Below, piece after piece: positions 1 to 6,977 of a stretch of 64,000 bases of DNA; position 1 is the first letter of the stretch, and each line of letters opens with the position of its first letter. Source of the stretch: Psychromonas sp. MME1 (GTDB lineage: Bacteria; Pseudomonadota; Gammaproteobacteria; Enterobacterales; Psychromonadaceae); contig NZ_CP160906.1 in NCBI RefSeq assembly GCF_041080865.1, positions 1,922,001 to 1,986,000 on the forward strand, written 5' to 3'. The notes under the pieces were generated by a model. The model had not been told where the DNA came from. It saw nothing but the letters and a program-made list of their open reading frames with translations, and did not search any database. A program made the translations under genes and the position numbers.

Positions 1-101
1 TCATCAAGCGATTCAGGGCCGACTTGAAATTGATGATAGGCCAATTTAATGCGTTGATAAGGTAAACAAACACGACTATTATTTTTCACATTGGCGCACA
101 T
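1..101 (-). CDS. nifM: NifM, nitrogenase peptidyl-prolyl isomerase (N-terminal fragment, runs off the window)
   Basis: NifM is a parvulin-type peptidyl-prolyl isomerase needed to mature the Fe protein NifH. Only about the first 33 residues lie in the window. After a short leader they read YQRIKLAYHQFQVGPESL, which resembles the start of Azotobacter NifM (a Tyr, then LKVAHEQFG and a Pro-Gly/Glu-Leu stretch). The start ATG at 99-101 overlaps the end of nifZ by 16 bases. The position directly after nifZ matches the ...W-Z-M order of Klebsiella. The isomerase domain is outside the window, so the call rests on the N-terminus and on context. Confidence 0.7.
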   Translation of the reverse strand, partial: MCANVKNNSRVCLPYQRIKLAYHQFQVGPESLD

Positions 102-595
102 GATTTGCTCTCCATCATTAATGTCTGCGTCACCACAGAATCGTTTTCACTAAGCTGTAAAACTGTCTCCGGTATCAACCAAGTGTTTGTCTCTAGTCCA
201 TTAGCTCGGCGAAAAGAGACGCGGTACTGCAAAGGCTTTTGCTCACTATCTAATCCTATAACAGTGCCACTATCCCCAGCCATCACCACCACTTCGCCTT
301 TACTTGTTAATGATTTTAACGAAATAATGCTATCACCCCGTTCAAATAGCCGTTCACTCCAAGGCGCTTTGACATCGGCAAGCTCCGATTCTCGACAACC
401 GACGCTCACTCCTTGCTCCATAAAGTGGACTTGATAAATAACCTGATCCTGCAAAAATTTCCCCACTCCTTTTATATACCCCACACTGCCTCGGCGGATC
501 AATAATGTACCGCGATCACTTCCCATAAAAGTGCCGTCATTTCTTATGTTTCTGATAACACGGACTTTGTCACCATAATCAAATTTTGCTTGCAT
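86..595 (-). CDS. nifZ: NifZ, nitrogenase P-cluster maturation protein
   Basis: NifZ assists formation of the second P-cluster of the MoFe protein. The protein has 169 residues, within the family range, and contains two similar SH3-like segments. Segment one, about residues 5-75, starts YGDKVRVIRNIRNDGT. Segment two, about 82-150, starts RGDSIISLKSL and continues GDSGTVIG. Each has the Gly-rich turn typical of NifZ. The ATG is preceded by GGAAGGGAAG. It lies 14 bases after nifV and overlaps nifM by 16 bases, so it is one of the last genes of the nifUSVZM operon. No nifW lies between nifV and nifZ, unlike Klebsiella. Confidence 0.9.
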   Translation of the reverse strand: MQAKFDYGDKVRVIRNIRNDGTFMGSDRGTLLIRRGSVGYIKGVGKFLQDQVIYQVHFMEQGVSVGCRESELADVKAPWSERLFERGDSIISLKSLTSKGEVVVMAGDSGTVIGLDSEQKPLQYRVSFRRANGLETNTWLIPETVLQLSENDSVVTQTLMMESKSCAPM

Positions 596-609
596 AATCG
601 CTTCCCTTC

Positions 610-1728
610 CTACTCAGTCGTTAATATCGTATCTCTGATGGTCAGTAATTCTTGATCCGATGGGTTTCGCTTACAACGAATAGCAAATTCCTTTACCGCC
701 CCAAGCAAGCGCCCTGCTTGCACTTTATTCAATGTCACGCCAACACCTTCAAATACCGCTAGTACCGCACCTAGCCCAGAATGTTTACCCAAAACTAGCT
801 TATGATTTCGCCCTAGTAGTTGAGGATCAACACCTTGATAATTGCGGATATCCTTAAGCAGGCCATCAACGTGTATTCCCGATTCGTGGGTAAATACTTG
901 CTCACCCACTAAACTTTTTTGCAGCCCAATGGTACGCCCTGCCGCTGCAGAAACTGCTTGGCAAAGCGCAGGCAGACAATCTAAGCGAATTCCAGTCGAC
1001 TTCCGGTAACATTGCTCTAAAGCGGTCACCACTTCTTCTAATGCTGCATTACCTGCTCGCTCACCCAAACCAACAACCGTGGTATTAGCAAAAGCAGCGC
1101 CCGCTTTTATCGCAGCTAAAGTATTGGCCGTTGCTAGACCAAGGTCATCATGACAATGAATTTCAATCTCTAAAGGTTGGGCTTGCGTTAATAAGTTAAT
1201 TTGTTCATAGGTTGTGAAGGGTTCTAATATCCCCAATGTGTCGGCATAACGTAAACGTCTCGCGCCAGCACGATGTCCGACAATTCCTATTTCAATTAAA
1301 AAATGGATATCCGCCCGTGATGCATCTTCGCAGCCAATACACACTTGTAATCCAAGTGAAATAGCATAGTGAATACTTGCCTGCAGACGCTCTAATAGCA
1401 GCCTCTTATTACTATGCAGTTTATGCTTAATCATCTGATCAGAGCTGGGAATGGAAATATCTATCCAATCAAGTTGCAGCTCGGCAGCACGTTTAATCTC
1501 GGCTTTGTTCAATCGACACCACGCCATCAATGTAGCATCGGGTAATGCTTGGCGAATTGCGGCTATGGTCAAACACTCCTCTTCTCCCATCGCAGGAATG
1601 CCCACTTCTAAATGAGTCACACCTGATGCCACCAGCATTTTAGCTAGGTTAACTTTCTCTTGCAGCGTAAAGGAGACACCTGCAGTTTGTTCGCCATCGC
1701 GTAGGGTTGTATCGTTTATCGTGACCAT
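610..1728 (-). CDS. nifV: NifV, homocitrate synthase
   Basis: NifV condenses acetyl-CoA with 2-oxoglutarate to homocitrate, the organic ligand of the FeMo cofactor. The 372-residue protein begins with the DRE-TIM metallolyase signature (NDTTLRDGEQTAG, residues 5-17). It has the HCHDDLG metal-binding motif near 191-197, then GERAGNAALEE and the KHSG motif in the C-terminal part. An upstream GTG could add three residues, but AAAGGTG sits six bases before the ATG at 1726-1728, so that start is preferred. It lies 12 bases downstream of nifS in the same operon. Distinguishing it from leuA-type 2-isopropylmalate synthase rests on length and nif context. Confidence 0.93.
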   Translation of the reverse strand: MVTINDTTLRDGEQTAGVSFTLQEKVNLAKMLVASGVTHLEVGIPAMGEEECLTIAAIRQALPDATLMAWCRLNKAEIKRAAELQLDWIDISIPSSDQMIKHKLHSNKRLLLERLQASIHYAISLGLQVCIGCEDASRADIHFLIEIGIVGHRAGARRLRYADTLGILEPFTTYEQINLLTQAQPLEIEIHCHDDLGLATANTLAAIKAGAAFANTTVVGLGERAGNAALEEVVTALEQCYRKSTGIRLDCLPALCQAVSAAAGRTIGLQKSLVGEQVFTHESGIHVDGLLKDIRNYQGVDPQLLGRNHKLVLGKHSGLGAVLAVFEGVGVTLNKVQAGRLLGAVKEFAIRCKRNPSDQELLTIRDTILTTE

Positions 1729-1740
1729 AAGTATCACCTT

Positions 1741-2943
1741 TTAGGCAAATGCGGGTTCAAATGCTTCTATTACCACTGGCTTTCCATCTTGCCAGTAAGG
1801 AGACAATAGGCGCAGCTTATCGATAATAGATGGCACCACCTCAATCACTCGGTCGATATCTCGCTCCGTGGTATATCGAGAAAGAGAGAAACGGATAGTG
1901 CCATGGGCCGCTGTAAATGGAATGGACATCGCCTGCATCACATGTGAGGGCTCCAATGATCCAGAGGTACAAGCACTGCCACTCGATGCAGCAATACCAT
2001 ATTGATTGAGCAGCATTAAAATAGCTTCACCTTCAACATATTCAAAGGCGATATTCGCCGTATTAGCGGTACGATTATCGGGGTCGCCAGTCACGAAAGC
2101 GTGGTCAACGCTGGCTAATATGCCCGTTTCCAACTTATCGCGCAGTGTTCTCACTCGACTATTAATCGTCTCTAGATGCAATTCAGCCTGTTCCGCCGCC
2201 ACTCCGAATGCCACAATAGCCGCCGTATTCTCAGTGCCAGCGCGGCGTCCACGTTCCTGATGCCCCCCACGTAGCAGTGGGCGATAGCGTACGCCACGAC
2301 GTACATAAAGTGCCCCTATACCCTTTGGTGCATGGAGTTTATGGCCTGAAAAGGAGAGCATATCAATGCCCGAATCCTGCACTTCAACGGGTACTTTACC
2401 AACAGCTTGTACCGCATCGGTATGAAATAAAATCCCTTTCTCTTTTGCCATTGCCGCCATTTCCAAAATAGGAAAGAGTGTCCCCGTTTCATTATTCGCC
2501 CACATGACAGTCACTAACGCGGTGTTATCGCCAAGCAATTTTTGATACTGGTCTAAATCTAAGCGCCCTTTTTTATCTACCTTCAACCAATGAATGGTGT
2601 ATCCCTCAAGGGCAAGTTGTTCACACACTTCCAAGGTGGCTGGATGTTCAACTACGCTGGTGATGATCTCTTTTTTATTGGGATTTGCTTTTAAAGCTGA
2701 ATAGATTGCCGTTGTCGTTGATTCCGTTGCACAGGAGGTGAAAATCACCTCTGTTTCATGTAAAGCACCAATTAAATCGGCAACTCGGCGACGCGCTATT
2801 TTAAGCTGAGCGCCCACTTTATCGCCAAAACTATGGATAGAAGAGGGATTACCAAACTGCTCGGTGAATAGCGGTAACATTGCTTCGAGTGCCATCGCAT
2901 CCACTTTAGTCGTTGCATTATTATCTAAATAAATTTGTTTCAT
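1741..2943 (-). CDS. nifS: NifS, cysteine desulfurase for nitrogenase
   Basis: NifS is a PLP enzyme that takes sulfur from cysteine to build Fe-S clusters on NifU. The 400-residue protein opens with YLDNNATTKVD. It has the PLP lysine in SFSGHKLHAPKG (Lys202) and the persulfide cysteine in SGSACTSGSLEPSHV (Cys325). The longer spacing and loop around this Cys are of the NifS/IscS (group I) type. It sits 14 bases after nifU. Adjacency to nifU and nifV separates it from housekeeping IscS. Confidence 0.95.
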   Translation of the reverse strand: MKQIYLDNNATTKVDAMALEAMLPLFTEQFGNPSSIHSFGDKVGAQLKIARRRVADLIGALHETEVIFTSCATESTTTAIYSALKANPNKKEIITSVVEHPATLEVCEQLALEGYTIHWLKVDKKGRLDLDQYQKLLGDNTALVTVMWANNETGTLFPILEMAAMAKEKGILFHTDAVQAVGKVPVEVQDSGIDMLSFSGHKLHAPKGIGALYVRRGVRYRPLLRGGHQERGRRAGTENTAAIVAFGVAAEQAELHLETINSRVRTLRDKLETGILASVDHAFVTGDPDNRTANTANIAFEYVEGEAILMLLNQYGIAASSGSACTSGSLEPSHVMQAMSIPFTAAHGTIRFSLSRYTTERDIDRVIEVVPSIIDKLRLLSPYWQDGKPVVIEAFEPAFA

Positions 2944-2957
2944 ATTGGCATCCTCTT

Positions 2958-3881
2958 CTAACTTACATGTGCTAAGTGCGCAAGATCTTGCAACTCTTGC
3001 GGTTCATGCGTGAGCGGCTCTTGGTTAACAACGGGAACGGCAAAACCTAATTTTTCACTGATTTGATCCTGTAACCAACCGAGGGTGATATCCGTCATCA
3101 TGCAGCCCGTACAAGCACCAGATAGACTCACTGTTATTAAATTCTCACTGGCATCCACCAAACTCATATCCCCCCCATCGACCTGTAAATAGGGGCGTAA
3201 GTTAGTGATAATTTCCTGGACTTTTTGCGTCAGTGAGTCCATTTTTTGCGGCACTATATCTACCATTGGCGCTGCAACATGACCCGTTGCCGATGGGCAT
3301 GTGCCCTGTTTTTTTGCCATCACAGCATCAATTACCCGTTCTATTTTTTCATGGCACCCCGTACAAGCTCCGCCCGCTTTGGTATAGTTGATGACATCAT
3401 CAATAGTAGTCAGCGCATGTTTTTCAACGGCTCTGGTTATTTTTCCTTCATCGACGGCAAAACAGCGACAAATCAATTTGCCCTCTTCATGATCATCAGC
3501 CTTTAATTCGATACCACGGTAGTTAGCAATCGCCGCTTCTAGCGCTTCTTGTCCCATCACCGAACAGTGCATTTTTTCCGCTGGTAAGCCACCGAGGTAA
3601 TCAACAATCTCTTGGTTGGTCACTTGCTCTGCTTGCGCAACGGTTTTACCAATAATCAGTTCTGTTAATGCCGATGAAGATGCAATCGCACTACCACAAC
3701 CAAAGGTTTGGAAACCGGCATCTTCAATAATATCTGTCTCTTCATTTACTTTTATTGTTAAGCGTAATGCATCACCACAACTAATAGAGCCAACATCACC
3801 AATACCATTGGCATCACTTAATGCTTTGGCATTTCTTGGATTAAAAAAATGATCTTTTACTGTTTCTGAATAGTTCCACAT
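2958..3881 (-). CDS. nifU: NifU, Fe-S cluster scaffold
   Basis: NifU is the scaffold on which NifS-derived sulfur and iron are assembled for nitrogenase. The 307-residue protein has the full three-domain layout. The IscU-like N-terminus has Cys35, Cys62 and Cys106. The central BFD-like [2Fe-2S] domain has a CRC pair at 138/140 and CTGC at 173/176. The Nfu-type C-terminus has CTGC at 257/260. A GTG six bases upstream is possible, but the ATG at 3879-3881 gives the family start MWNYSE and has GAGAGG five bases before it. It is the first gene of the leftward nif operon, behind a sigma-54 promoter at 3924-3939. Confidence 0.96.
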   Translation of the reverse strand: MWNYSETVKDHFFNPRNAKALSDANGIGDVGSISCGDALRLTIKVNEETDIIEDAGFQTFGCGSAIASSSALTELIIGKTVAQAEQVTNQEIVDYLGGLPAEKMHCSVMGQEALEAAIANYRGIELKADDHEEGKLICRCFAVDEGKITRAVEKHALTTIDDVINYTKAGGACTGCHEKIERVIDAVMAKKQGTCPSATGHVAAPMVDIVPQKMDSLTQKVQEIITNLRPYLQVDGGDMSLVDASENLITVSLSGACTGCMMTDITLGWLQDQISEKLGFAVPVVNQEPLTHEPQELQDLAHLAHVS

Positions 3882-3923
3882 ATACACCTCTCAAATAATC
3901 AATTCCATATTGCATTAACTAAT

Positions 3924-3939
3924 TGCAAAACTCAGACCA
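3924..3939 (-). promoter_or_regulatory. sigma-54 promoter for nifUSVZM
   Basis: Read on the minus strand this is TGGTCTGAGTTTTGCA, with GG and GC separated by exactly ten bases as required for the -24/-12 elements. Transcription would start near 3912, about 30 bases before the nifU ATG. Two NifA-type sites lie about 90 and 145 bases upstream. Confidence 0.8.
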
Positions 3940-4021
3940 AACAAAACAACCTTAAAATTCAAGAACTTAAGAAAATCAAAACAGAAAAGAATGATGACAT
4001 ACAACAGGCTTATGTGAGCTT

Positions 4022-4037
4022 TGTCGGTTATGGTACA
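4022..4037. promoter_or_regulatory. NifA upstream activating sequence 1
   Basis: TGTCGGTTATGGTACA is an exact match to the TGT-N10-ACA NifA enhancer. It lies between the two divergent sigma-54 promoters, at a looping distance suitable for either. Confidence 0.8.
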
Positions 4038-4076
4038 CAACGTAAATAATACAAAATGAGGGATTAAAATGGATTA

Positions 4077-4092
4077 TGTAAATTTTCCTACA
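4077..4092. promoter_or_regulatory. NifA upstream activating sequence 2
   Basis: TGTAAATTTTCCTACA is a second exact TGT-N10-ACA match, 55 bases from the first (about five helical turns, so on the same DNA face). It lies about 105 bases upstream of the nifB -24 element. Confidence 0.8.
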
Positions 4093-4166
4093 ATTGTCTT
4101 CTATAACACCACCTAACTACTCATAAATTTATTACAAAAACCTTTCAAGAAAAATAAACCACTATT

Positions 4167-4179
4167 TATCAACAACTTG
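4167..4179 (+). promoter_or_regulatory. putative IHF site in the nifB promoter
   Basis: TATCAACAACTTG matches the IHF consensus WATCAANNNNTTR at every defined position. It sits between the NifA sites and the nifB sigma-54 promoter, where IHF bending normally helps NifA reach the polymerase. The window also encodes ihfB. Confidence 0.65.
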
Positions 4180-4195
4180 AATCAACAGCGTGTAA

Positions 4196-4211
4196 TGGTA
4201 CAAAGATTGCA
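4196..4211 (+). promoter_or_regulatory. sigma-54 promoter for nifB-fdxN
   Basis: TGGTACAAAGATTGCA has GG (4197-4198) and GC (4209-4210) ten bases apart and the preferred TTGCA at the -12 end. The predicted start is near 4222, about 28 bases before the nifB ATG. Confidence 0.85.
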
Positions 4212-4249
4212 ATTTAGCTAGTAATCATTCTTTCTAGGTAGGCAATATT

Positions 4250-5743
4250 ATGGATAAAATAAATAAAGAGATGAAAACGGACACAAAACACAATAGCCGT
4301 CCAAGCTGTAAAACGAAATGTGAGAGTGATCTACTTAGCTCTGATATTAAACTAGCACAATCGGCGGATAGTAGTTCGTCAATGGCTTTGCATCAGTTGC
4401 AGAAAGTATCGCAACACCCCTGCTATTCAAATAATGCCCACCATAAATATGCACGAATGCATTTGGCCGTCGCCCCCGCCTGTAATATTCAGTGTAATTA
4501 CTGTAATCGCAAATATGACTGCGCCAATGAATCTCGCCCCGGCGTCGTCTCTGAATTACTGACGCCTGAACAGGCATTATTAAAAGCACAAGCCGTTGCC
4601 AAGGCAATCCCACAGCTCTCGGTTATTGGTATCGCCGGGCCGGGCGATCCCCTTGCAAATCCAGTGCGTACCTTAAGTACATTAGCCTTGATCCGCGAGG
4701 CGATGCCCGACATCAAGCTTTGCATATCGACAAATGGCTTGGCCTTAAGTGAGCATGTTGATGAATTATTAAGACTTGGTGTGGATCACGTTACTGTCAC
4801 TATTAATGCATTAGATGAGGTCATTGCCGCACAAATCTACAAATGGATTTATCTCGATGGCAAACGTTATGAGGGAGTTGAGGCGGGAAGAATGCTCATA
4901 CAACGGCAGATGGAGGGCCTGCAAGCACTCTCTAAAGCCGGCATCTTAACCAAAGTAAACTCAGTATTAATACCGGGGATCAATAATGCCCATCTACCCG
5001 AACTCAGTAGAGAGTTAAGACGTAACAATGTTTTTCTACATAACATTATGCCTCTAATTAGCAAACCCGAACATGGCACCCATTTTGGCCTCACGGGGCA
5101 AAGAGAGCCACTAGAAGCTGAGCTAGAAGCGGTGCGTGAAGCATCGGGCGGTAACGTACAACAGATGAAACATTGTCAACAATGTCGTGCCGACGCAGTT
5201 GGCATGTTAGGTGAAGATCGAAGCAGTGAGTTTCAGGTTAAAGATCTACAGGATACCCCTGCCGATTACAGTGAAACCATGCTTGCTCGTAGCCGTTTTC
5301 AATCGGCGATCGCCAGTAAAGGCGCCTCCGAAAAACAAGCTTCATTTATTGTTGCCATCGCCAGTGAAAATAGCGAACAAATCAATTTACATTTCGGCCA
5401 TACCGATTGCTTTAAGTTATACCTGATCACGGAAAATGAACAACACTATCTTGGCGAACGGCGCATTAAACGCTACTGTTCGGGCAGTGATGAGTGTGAT
5501 GATAATAGTATCTCAGGCCATAACGACAGCTTAAGCAACGCCATCAAAGCATTGCATGGTGTCACTCTGTTATTATGTTGCCGTATTGGCACTGATCCAC
5601 AACAGGCTTTAACAGAGGCTAACATCCTAGTGGACGTCGATTACGCCTATCATGCTGTGCCAGAGGTACTACCGACTCTATTCTCTAAATATAAACAACT
5701 AGCACAAAAGAAATGGCAACAACAACTCTGTAAGGAAGCGTAA
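4250..5743 (+). CDS. nifB: NifB, FeMo-cofactor biosynthesis radical SAM protein with NifX-like C-terminus
   Basis: NifB builds NifB-co, the 8Fe-9S-C precursor of the FeMo cofactor. The 497-residue protein has a Ser/Lys-rich N-terminal extension and then the radical SAM CNIQCNYC motif (Cys78, Cys82, Cys85). It continues with GIAGPGDPLANP near 126-137 and a later pair in CQQCRADAVGMLGED. From about residue 365 there is a NifX/NafY-type domain (FIVAIASENSEQINLHFGH). This two-domain form is common in proteobacteria. The ATG follows AGGTAGG. fdxN starts two bases after the stop, so the two are co-transcribed. Confidence 0.96.
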   Translation: MDKINKEMKTDTKHNSRPSCKTKCESDLLSSDIKLAQSADSSSSMALHQLQKVSQHPCYSNNAHHKYARMHLAVAPACNIQCNYCNRKYDCANESRPGVVSELLTPEQALLKAQAVAKAIPQLSVIGIAGPGDPLANPVRTLSTLALIREAMPDIKLCISTNGLALSEHVDELLRLGVDHVTVTINALDEVIAAQIYKWIYLDGKRYEGVEAGRMLIQRQMEGLQALSKAGILTKVNSVLIPGINNAHLPELSRELRRNNVFLHNIMPLISKPEHGTHFGLTGQREPLEAELEAVREASGGNVQQMKHCQQCRADAVGMLGEDRSSEFQVKDLQDTPADYSETMLARSRFQSAIASKGASEKQASFIVAIASENSEQINLHFGHTDCFKLYLITENEQHYLGERRIKRYCSGSDECDDNSISGHNDSLSNAIKALHGVTLLLCCRIGTDPQQALTEANILVDVDYAYHAVPEVLPTLFSKYKQLAQKKWQQQLCKEA

Positions 5744-5744
5744 T

Positions 5745-5939
5745 ATGGCCCTACAAATTGGTAAAAAATGTTTTTCTTGTTACGCCTGTGAAACGGTCTG
5801 CCCTGAAGAGGCAATCAGTCAGACCAATAATATCTTTAGCATTAATGCAACTTTATGCAGTGAGTGCCAAGACTTAGCAACACCGCGCTGTATCGCTATC
5901 TGCCCTGAAGCTGGCGCGATAACAAAGGTAGAATCATAA
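5745..5939 (+). CDS. fdxN: FdxN-type 2[4Fe-4S] ferredoxin
   Basis: This 64-residue ferredoxin probably supplies electrons to NifB or nitrogenase. It has two cluster motifs: CFSCYACETVCP (Cys9, 12, 15, 19) and CSECQDLATPRCIAICP (Cys38, 41, 49, 53). The eight-residue insertion between the second and third cysteines of motif two is typical of FdxN and Allochromatium-type ferredoxins. It follows nifB by two bases, a pairing seen in many diazotrophs. A hairpin lies 15 bases after the stop. Confidence 0.9.
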   Translation: MALQIGKKCFSCYACETVCPEEAISQTNNIFSINATLCSECQDLATPRCIAICPEAGAITKVES

Positions 5940-5953
5940 TCAAGAATAGATTG

Positions 5954-5988
5954 AGATGTTAGCAAGGAAGCAAGCCTTACTAACATCT
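5954..5988 (+). terminator. hairpin after fdxN
   Basis: AGATGTTAGCAAGG (5954-5967) pairs with CCTTACTAACATCT (5975-5988) across a seven-base loop, with one C-A mismatch in 14 pairs. Only a weak pyrimidine tract follows, so it may be a terminator or a transcript-stabilising hairpin at the end of the nif region. Confidence 0.5.
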
Positions 5989-6120
5989 CTTCGCCTGCCA
6001 CAGGAAAATCACACCGCTATTTCCCTAACAATAAAATGGTCTAACTTCACTGGCTTCATGGTGATAAATTCTTTATAGTTATCCTTTCAAGATTCATACA
6101 ACAAAATAGAGTAGAGATAG

Positions 6121-6909
6121 ATGGCTGGAATCATTAAAACGGCGGAAGAGATCGAAAAAATGCGCATTGCAGGGCAACTTGCTGCAGATGTACTAACAAT
6201 GATCGCACCTTTTATTCAAAAAGGGGTGACGACCAATGAATTAGACAAACGTTGTCATGATTTTATTGTCAATGAACAACAAGCGATTCCTGCACCACTT
6301 AACTACCATGGTTTTCCAAAATCGATCTGTACCTCTCTCAACTATGTGGTTTGTCATGGAATCCCTAATGATAAACCGCTCAAAGAAGGTGATATTGTCA
6401 ATGTCGATATCACCGTCATCAAAGATGGCTATCACGGCGATACATCACAAATGTTTGTTGTGGGGAAAGCGACTATTTTAGCGGAGCGTTTAATTCGCGT
6501 TGCTCAAGAATGTTTATATATTGGCATTAATCTAGTTAAACCTGGCGCAAGACTAGGAGATATTGGTTCTGCTATCCAAAAACATGCCGAAAAACACAAC
6601 TACTCCGTGGTTCGAGAATATTGTGGCCATGGTATTGGCGCAGGTTTTCACGAAGAGCCACAGGTTTTACATTACGGCAAAGCGGGTACTGGTGATGTCA
6701 TCAAAGCAGGTCAATGTTTTACCATTGAACCTATGATTAATGCAGGTAATAAAGCCTGTAAAGTACTAAGAGATGAGTGGACCGTTGTCACCAAAGATAA
6801 AAAACTCTCTGCACAGTGGGAACATACGCTATTAGTAACAGAAACGGGTTGTGAAATTCTCACACTTCGCCCAGAAGAAACTATCCAACGTATTATTAAT
6901 CACGACTAA
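6121..6909 (+). CDS. map: Type I methionine aminopeptidase
   Basis: MetAP removes the initiator methionine from new proteins. At 262 residues it matches E. coli MetAP (264). All catalytic positions are visible: His79, the metal ligands Asp96 and Asp107 (in VDITVIKDGYHGDTSQ), His170 (CGHGIGAGFH), Glu203 (TIEPMI) and Glu234 (WEHTLLVT). It is followed by glnD as in enterobacteria. In E. coli the upstream neighbour is divergent rpsB; here a nif cluster lies on that side. Confidence 0.97.
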   Translation: MAGIIKTAEEIEKMRIAGQLAADVLTMIAPFIQKGVTTNELDKRCHDFIVNEQQAIPAPLNYHGFPKSICTSLNYVVCHGIPNDKPLKEGDIVNVDITVIKDGYHGDTSQMFVVGKATILAERLIRVAQECLYIGINLVKPGARLGDIGSAIQKHAEKHNYSVVREYCGHGIGAGFHEEPQVLHYGKAGTGDVIKAGQCFTIEPMINAGNKACKVLRDEWTVVTKDKKLSAQWEHTLLVTETGCEILTLRPEETIQRIINHD

Positions 6910-6928
6910 ATATAACAGTATGACTATA

Positions 6929-6948
6929 CCGCTATTGCTCAATAGCGG
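6929..6948 (+). other. short hairpin between map and glnD
   Basis: CCGCTATT (6929-6936) pairs perfectly with AATAGCGG (6941-6948) around a GCTC loop. No T-run follows. It may cap the map message or attenuate glnD, and it ends 29 bases before the glnD ATG. Confidence 0.4.
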
Positions 6949-6977
6949 TGACTTGCCTATGTGGTATCGAGGAAAAT

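Larger units (their letters stand above)
3882..4249. other. nifU/nifB divergent control region
   Basis: This AT-rich intergenic stretch of about 370 bases holds no gene. It contains, left to right: a sigma-54 promoter facing nifU (3924-3939), two palindromic TGT-N10-ACA sites (4022-4037 and 4077-4092), an IHF consensus match (4167-4179) and a sigma-54 promoter facing nifB (4196-4211). The arrangement is that of a NifA-activated divergent promoter pair sharing its enhancers. Confidence 0.9.

Noticed and set aside
6929-6948. Rho-independent terminator between map and glnD
   Set aside because: The stem is perfect but no T-run follows and glnD starts 29 bases later; it is kept only as a hairpin.
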